Shown: one piece after another, positions 14,555 to 14,666 of the stretch
How positions within the stretch are numbered: position 1 is the stretch's first letter
How the letters are laid out: each line of letters begins with the position of its first letter
DNA from: a bacterium
GTDB lineage: Bacteria; CAIWAD01
DNA: 14,666 nucleotides
Assembly: GCA_030429345.1 (NCBI GenBank)
Contig: JAUIFJ010000054.1
Coordinates: 1 to 14,666, forward strand
Reading direction: 5' to 3'
Program-made: the position numbers and the translations under genes
The notes under the pieces: model-generated
Told to the model about the DNA's origin: nothing
The model's database searches: none
Seen by the model: the letters and a program-made list of their open reading frames with translations, nothing else

Positions 14555-14666
14555 CGTAGCAGTCGATTACCTGTAAGCTGCAGGGATGAAAGTTGGCTGC
14601 TGGTGTTTGAACCTGTGAAGTGCGGCGTGTGGCATCTCGTGTGCCAACCGCTTCTCCTCCAGTTTG
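14548..14666 (+). other. Start of a probable third cassette (truncated)
   Basis: DNA after the core GTTAGAA at 14548 should belong to the next cassette or the flank. No gene can be assigned in these 119 bases: ATG 14586 gives only ten codons, and a frame open from 14549 to the edge has only GTG starts (for example 14603). What follows lies outside the window. Confidence 0.4.

Overview
The window looks like a chromosome segment from a high-GC Gram-negative bacterium. An Omp85-type outer-membrane protein, TonB-C-like modules and several Sec signal peptides indicate two membranes. The mix of secreted PPC/FnIII-type and propeller/TonB-type proteins suggests an FCB-like or related uncultured lineage; this is inference from gene style, not a placement.

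Layout. Positions 1-412 hold the 3' end of an unidentified plus-strand ORF (stop at 108-110), then a cluster of palindromic/tandem GGATGACA repeats and one copy of a dispersed repeat. From 413 to 11921 every gene is on the minus strand. In transcription order these are lipA (lipoyl synthase, alone); a tightly overlapping set of an AMMECR1-like protein, cdd, udk and tdk; then a CNT nucleoside transporter, purine nucleoside phosphorylase, an Omp85-like barrel with one POTRA domain, a propeller plus triple TonB-C-like envelope protein and an FAD-dependent amine/amino-acid oxidase; and last a separate secreted protein. The middle of this block is a nucleoside uptake and salvage pathway (transporter, phosphorylase, deaminase, two kinases). 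Envelope genes of unknown purpose are joined to it by start/stop overlaps.

From 12183 to the right edge the character changes. A plus-strand tyrosine recombinase carries the extra domain that marks integron integrases (IntI). It is followed by AT-rich DNA with a likely attI/promoter zone (13227-13541) and two cassettes. The first (about 13542-13828) carries a 34-codon ORF with a strong Shine-Dalgarno; the second (about 13829-14547) carries a 197-aa protein with a HEPN-like RNxxxH motif. Each ends in an imperfect palindrome with attC architecture (13717-13835 and 14425-14554). A third cassette seems to start at 14548 and leaves the window. IntI is transcribed in the same direction as the array, with its 3' end facing the cassettes: the 'inverted integrase' arrangement, not the classical divergent one.

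The strongest candidate for something new is this integron with its small-peptide and HEPN-like cassettes. Secondary points are the divergent AMMECR1-like protein in the pyrimidine-salvage operon, the propeller/TonB-C/Omp85 pair, and a dispersed repeat that supplies the C-terminus of thymidine kinase.
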